A stretch of 7,178 nucleotides of DNA from Nitrospirota bacterium. GTDB taxonomy: Bacteria > Nitrospirota > CAKKRA01 > 9FT-COMBO-42-15. The stretch is taken from the NCBI GenBank assembly GCA_016214425.1, contig JACRON010000261.1:1-7178 (forward strand), written 5' to 3'. The notes under the pieces were generated by a model. The model had not been told where the DNA came from, ran no database searches, and saw nothing but the letters and a program-made list of their open reading frames with translations. This document shows positions 4,837-7,178 of the stretch, piece by piece. The position numbers were made by a program, and so were the translations under genes. The first letter of the stretch is position 1, and every line of letters begins with the position of its first letter.

Positions 4837-6499
4837 TACAACATTCAGGGACGGCCAGCAGGCAAGGCCGCCGTATACAGTTGAGCAGATAGTTGATATT
4901 TATGACATGCTTCACAGGCTTGGCGGGCCAAATGGCGTTGTAAGGCAGAGCGAGTTCTTTCTTTACAGCAAGAAGGATAAAGAGGCAGTGGAAAAGTGCC
5001 TTGAAAAGGGATACAGATTTCCAGAGGTTACAGGCTGGATAAGGGCAGCAAAGGGCGACTTCAAACTTGTTAAAGAAATGGGATTAAAAGAGACAGGCAT
5101 ACTAACCTCCTGTTCTGATTATCATATCTTCCTTAAGCTGAATATGACAAGGCGCGAGGCAATGAATAAATACCTTGAGATTGTCAGTGAGGCGCTGAAT
5201 GAAGGCATAATCCCGAGGTGCCATCTTGAGGATATTACCCGCGCGGATTTTTACGGATTTGTAATACCATTTGTTCAGGAATTAATGAGGCTCAGCGAAA
5301 AAGCAAAGATGCCTGTAAAGGTGCGCGCCTGCGATACAATGGGCTATGGCGTGCCATATACAGGCGCAGCGCTTCCGAGGGGCATTCAGGAGCTTATCTA
5401 CGGCCTTATAAATGAAGGCGGCGTGCCGTCTGAGCTTCTTGAATGGCACGGCCACAATGATTTTCATAAGGTATTGATAAATGCGTCAACTGCATGGCTG
5501 TATGGCTGTGCTGCTGCAAATGGCGCTATACTCGGCTTTGGCGAGAGGACTGGCAATTCGCCTATTGAGGGTTTGGTAATAGAATACATCAGCCTGCGAG
5601 GCGAGACCAATGGCATAGACACAACTGTAATTACAGAGATAGCAGAATATTTCCATAAAGAGCTGCACTATCATATTCCGCCGAACTATCCGCTTGTCGG
5701 CTCAGAGTTTAATACAACAAGCGCAGGCATCCATCTTGATGGGGTATTAAAGAATGAGGAAATTTACAATATCTTTGATACAGGCAAATTGTTGAACAGG
5801 CCTATTGGCATTACCATTACAGATAAATCAGGCCTTGCCGGCGTAGCACAGTGGATAAATTCGCATCTCGGGCTTGCAGATGACAAGAAGGTTGATAAAA
5901 GGCGTCCTGCAGTCGCAAAGATATATAAATGGGTGACAACGCAGTATGAAAATGGCAGGCTTACCTCTATATCATCAGATGAGATGCTTGCCTTAACAAA
6001 GAGATATCTGCCTGAACATTTTGTATCAGAGCTTGACAGGCTTAAGCTGAAGGCGCAGGAGATGGTCTTCCATTTAGTTGAGGATATCGTTGAAAAATCA
6101 GAATTCAAGACAATGGACCCAAAATGGCAGGAGCCTTTGATGAAGGCGCTTTTAGAGGAGAATCCATTTATACAGTTTGCGTATGTAGTTGATACAGATG
6201 GCAAGAAGACAACAAAGAACATTACACAGGTAGTTGACAAGGCTAAGTATGAAAAATTTGGCATAGGCGAGAACTTTTCCAACAGGGACTGGTTTATAGA
6301 GCCGATGAAAACAGGCAAGACATACATCACAGACTTTTATAAATCAGTTATGACAGGCGCATTATGCATAACAGTATCAGCGCCTATAAGAAATATTGAA
6401 GAAGAGATTGTGGGTGCCTTTGGAATTGATATAAAGTTTGAAGAGCTTTTAAAGATGGCGAATGACACAGATTTGGAAGAGGAGGTTATACAAAAGTAG
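4715..6499 (+). CDS. Re-citrate-synthase-like HMGL-family enzyme with C-terminal Cache/PDC-like domain
   Basis: The main frame (TTG 4715; first ATG at 4751) encodes a barrel of the LeuA/homocitrate synthase/Re-citrate synthase superfamily. Using numbering from 4715: WITDTTFRDGQQARPPYTVE has Arg45 and metal ligand Asp46; RCHLEDITRADF is at 168-179; WHGHND has metal ligands His245 and His247; and GFGERTGN is at 274-281. These enzymes condense acetyl-CoA with a 2-oxo acid; here oxaloacetate is inferred, because an aconitase follows 3 bases downstream. The same pairing is known in clostridia, where Re-citrate synthase was long annotated as isopropylmalate synthase. A helical linker (about 415-480) leads to a Cache/PDC-like domain (about 483-580: FAYVVDTDGKK, NRDWFIEPMKTGKTYITDFY, CITVSAPI, GAFGIDI) in place of LeuA's regulatory domain. 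There is no membrane segment or signal peptide. The original start is likely 4681, with a frameshift near 4788. Isopropylmalate or homocitrate synthase activity is the alternative. Confidence 0.75.
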   Translation: MIKQAGISTSFRMYLSQISLGNISHNRIIPPNLPSDFWITDTTFRDGQQARPPYTVEQIVDIYDMLHRLGGPNGVVRQSEFFLYSKKDKEAVEKCLEKGYRFPEVTGWIRAAKGDFKLVKEMGLKETGILTSCSDYHIFLKLNMTRREAMNKYLEIVSEALNEGIIPRCHLEDITRADFYGFVIPFVQELMRLSEKAKMPVKVRACDTMGYGVPYTGAALPRGIQELIYGLINEGGVPSELLEWHGHNDFHKVLINASTAWLYGCAAANGAILGFGERTGNSPIEGLVIEYISLRGETNGIDTTVITEIAEYFHKELHYHIPPNYPLVGSEFNTTSAGIHLDGVLKNEEIYNIFDTGKLLNRPIGITITDKSGLAGVAQWINSHLGLADDKKVDKRRPAVAKIYKWVTTQYENGRLTSISSDEMLALTKRYLPEHFVSELDRLKLKAQEMVFHLVEDIVEKSEFKTMDPKWQEPLMKALLEENPFIQFAYVVDTDGKKTTKNITQVVDKAKYEKFGIGENFSNRDWFIEPMKTGKTYITDFYKSVMTGALCITVSAPIRNIEEEIVGAFGIDIKFEELLKMANDTDLEEEVIQK

Positions 6500-6501
6500 C
6501 A

Positions 6502-7178
6502 GTGGGAAAGACGATTGTTGAAAAGATAATGAGCGAACATTCAGGGAAGGATGTTAAAGCAGGTGATTTGACAATTGCAAGAGTGGATGCAGCGCTTTTA
6601 CAGGACGGCACAGGCCCTTTGGCAGTTAAGCAGCTTGAAGGGATGGATTTAGTAAAGGCTGCAAATCCAGATAGAACATTTATATTTATTGACCATGCCT
6701 CGCCGAGTCCGAGAAAAGAGCTTTCCAATGACCATAAAACCCTCCGCGCCTTTGCAGAAAAGACAGGCGTTAAACTATTTGATGTTGGAGAGGGTGTTTG
6801 CCACCAGATTGTTGCAGAGCATTATATTAATCCAGGCGATATCTTAGTCGGCGCAGATTCCCATACATGCACAGCAGGGGGCCTTGGCGCCTTTGCAACA
6901 GGCATGGGTTCAACAGATGTAGCAGTTGCAATTGCATTGGGCAAGACATGGTTCAGGGTGCCTGAGACTATAAAGGTAAATATAAAGGGCAAGTTTAAAA
7001 AGGGTGTTTATGCAAAGGATGTAATTTTATACATTATTGGCAAGATTAGCGCTGATGGCGCAACATACAAGGCTCTGGAATTTACAGGCCCTGCAGTAAA
7101 GGCAATGTCTATATCAGAGAGGCTCACACTCTGCAACATGGCTGTTGAGGCAGGCGCAAAGACAGGTGTTGTTGCATC
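6502..7178 (+). CDS. Aconitase/homoaconitase-type hydratase, amino-terminal part (partial)
   Basis: About 225 codons are visible before the window ends. The protein belongs to the aconitase superfamily, closest in pattern to LeuC/homoaconitase-type large domains. Motifs are LLQDGTGPLAV at 32-42, IDHASPSP at 63-70, GEGVCHQI at 96-103, GADSHTCTAGGLGAFATGMG at 117-136 followed by STD, and MAVEAGAKTG at 213-222. The cysteines that bind the 4Fe-4S cluster lie further on, outside the window. The likely role is citrate to isocitrate, given the upstream synthase; isopropylmalate isomerase is the alternative. The start is GTG 6502, giving MGKTIVEKIM, where relatives begin. It is 3 bases after the synthase stop, with GGAGGTT at 6481-6487 about 14 bases upstream. 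That long spacing suggests translational coupling. Whether a fused swivel domain or a separate small subunit follows cannot be seen. Confidence 0.85.
   Translation, partial: MGKTIVEKIMSEHSGKDVKAGDLTIARVDAALLQDGTGPLAVKQLEGMDLVKAANPDRTFIFIDHASPSPRKELSNDHKTLRAFAEKTGVKLFDVGEGVCHQIVAEHYINPGDILVGADSHTCTAGGLGAFATGMGSTDVAVAIALGKTWFRVPETIKVNIKGKFKKGVYAKDVILYIIGKISADGATYKALEFTGPAVKAMSISERLTLCNMAVEAGAKTGVVA

Noticed and set aside
5282..6728. Minus-strand open frames opposite the synthase and aconitase (5282-5467, 5486-5674, 5764-6330, 6337-6540, 6486-6728)
   Set aside because: They are shadows of strongly supported plus-strand genes and show only low-information Ser- and Phe-rich translations.
1..7178. 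CRISPR array or insertion sequence
   Set aside because: No regularly spaced repeats, transposase-like protein or terminal inverted repeats were seen.

Overview
The window is bacterial. It has a bacterial tRNA with an encoded CCA end, Shine-Dalgarno sites, several close matches to sigma-70 promoters, and AT-rich intergenic DNA around coding regions of medium GC. The gene set points to an anaerobic or facultative Gram-negative-like lineage: an HD-GYP signalling protein, a pyrophosphate-type phosphofructokinase, an FdhD formate dehydrogenase maturation protein, and a Re-citrate-synthase-like enzyme next to an aconitase. Desulfobacterota, Nitrospirota or a related uncultured group would fit, but this placement is an inference and the sequence shown does not settle it.

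Layout from left to right. (1) The last 57 codons of an HD-GYP domain gene (1-173). (2) tRNA-Ala(CGC) (224-299). (3) A TumE/TumA-type toxin-antitoxin locus (about 404-1042). It has a strong promoter, an inverted repeat over the -10 box, a toxin gene broken near its 5' end, and an intact antitoxin. (4) A minus-strand operon running from a promoter at 3754-3782 through a class II fructose-bisphosphate aldolase to a PPi-dependent phosphofructokinase (3700 down to 1069). These two enzymes form a reversible, ATP-sparing middle section of glycolysis and gluconeogenesis. It converges on the antitoxin gene with only 26 bases between stops. (5) fdhD (3840-4624), split by a frameshift in the middle. (6) A promoter whose -35 box contains the fdhD stop codon drives an HMGL-family enzyme, best read as a Re-citrate synthase. 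This enzyme carries an unusual C-terminal Cache/PDC-like sensor domain. Its 5' end is frameshifted. (7) A homoaconitase-type aconitase starts 3 bases after that gene and runs off the right edge.

The synthase and aconitase together would turn oxaloacetate and acetyl-CoA into citrate and isocitrate, the entry of an anaerobic oxidative branch to 2-oxoglutarate. The sensor domain fused to the synthase is the most interesting item, because it may regulate flux into that branch.

Three of the eight protein genes (toxin, fdhD, synthase) carry a frame disruption. Real gene decay and assembly or sequencing error are both possible; raw reads would separate them.
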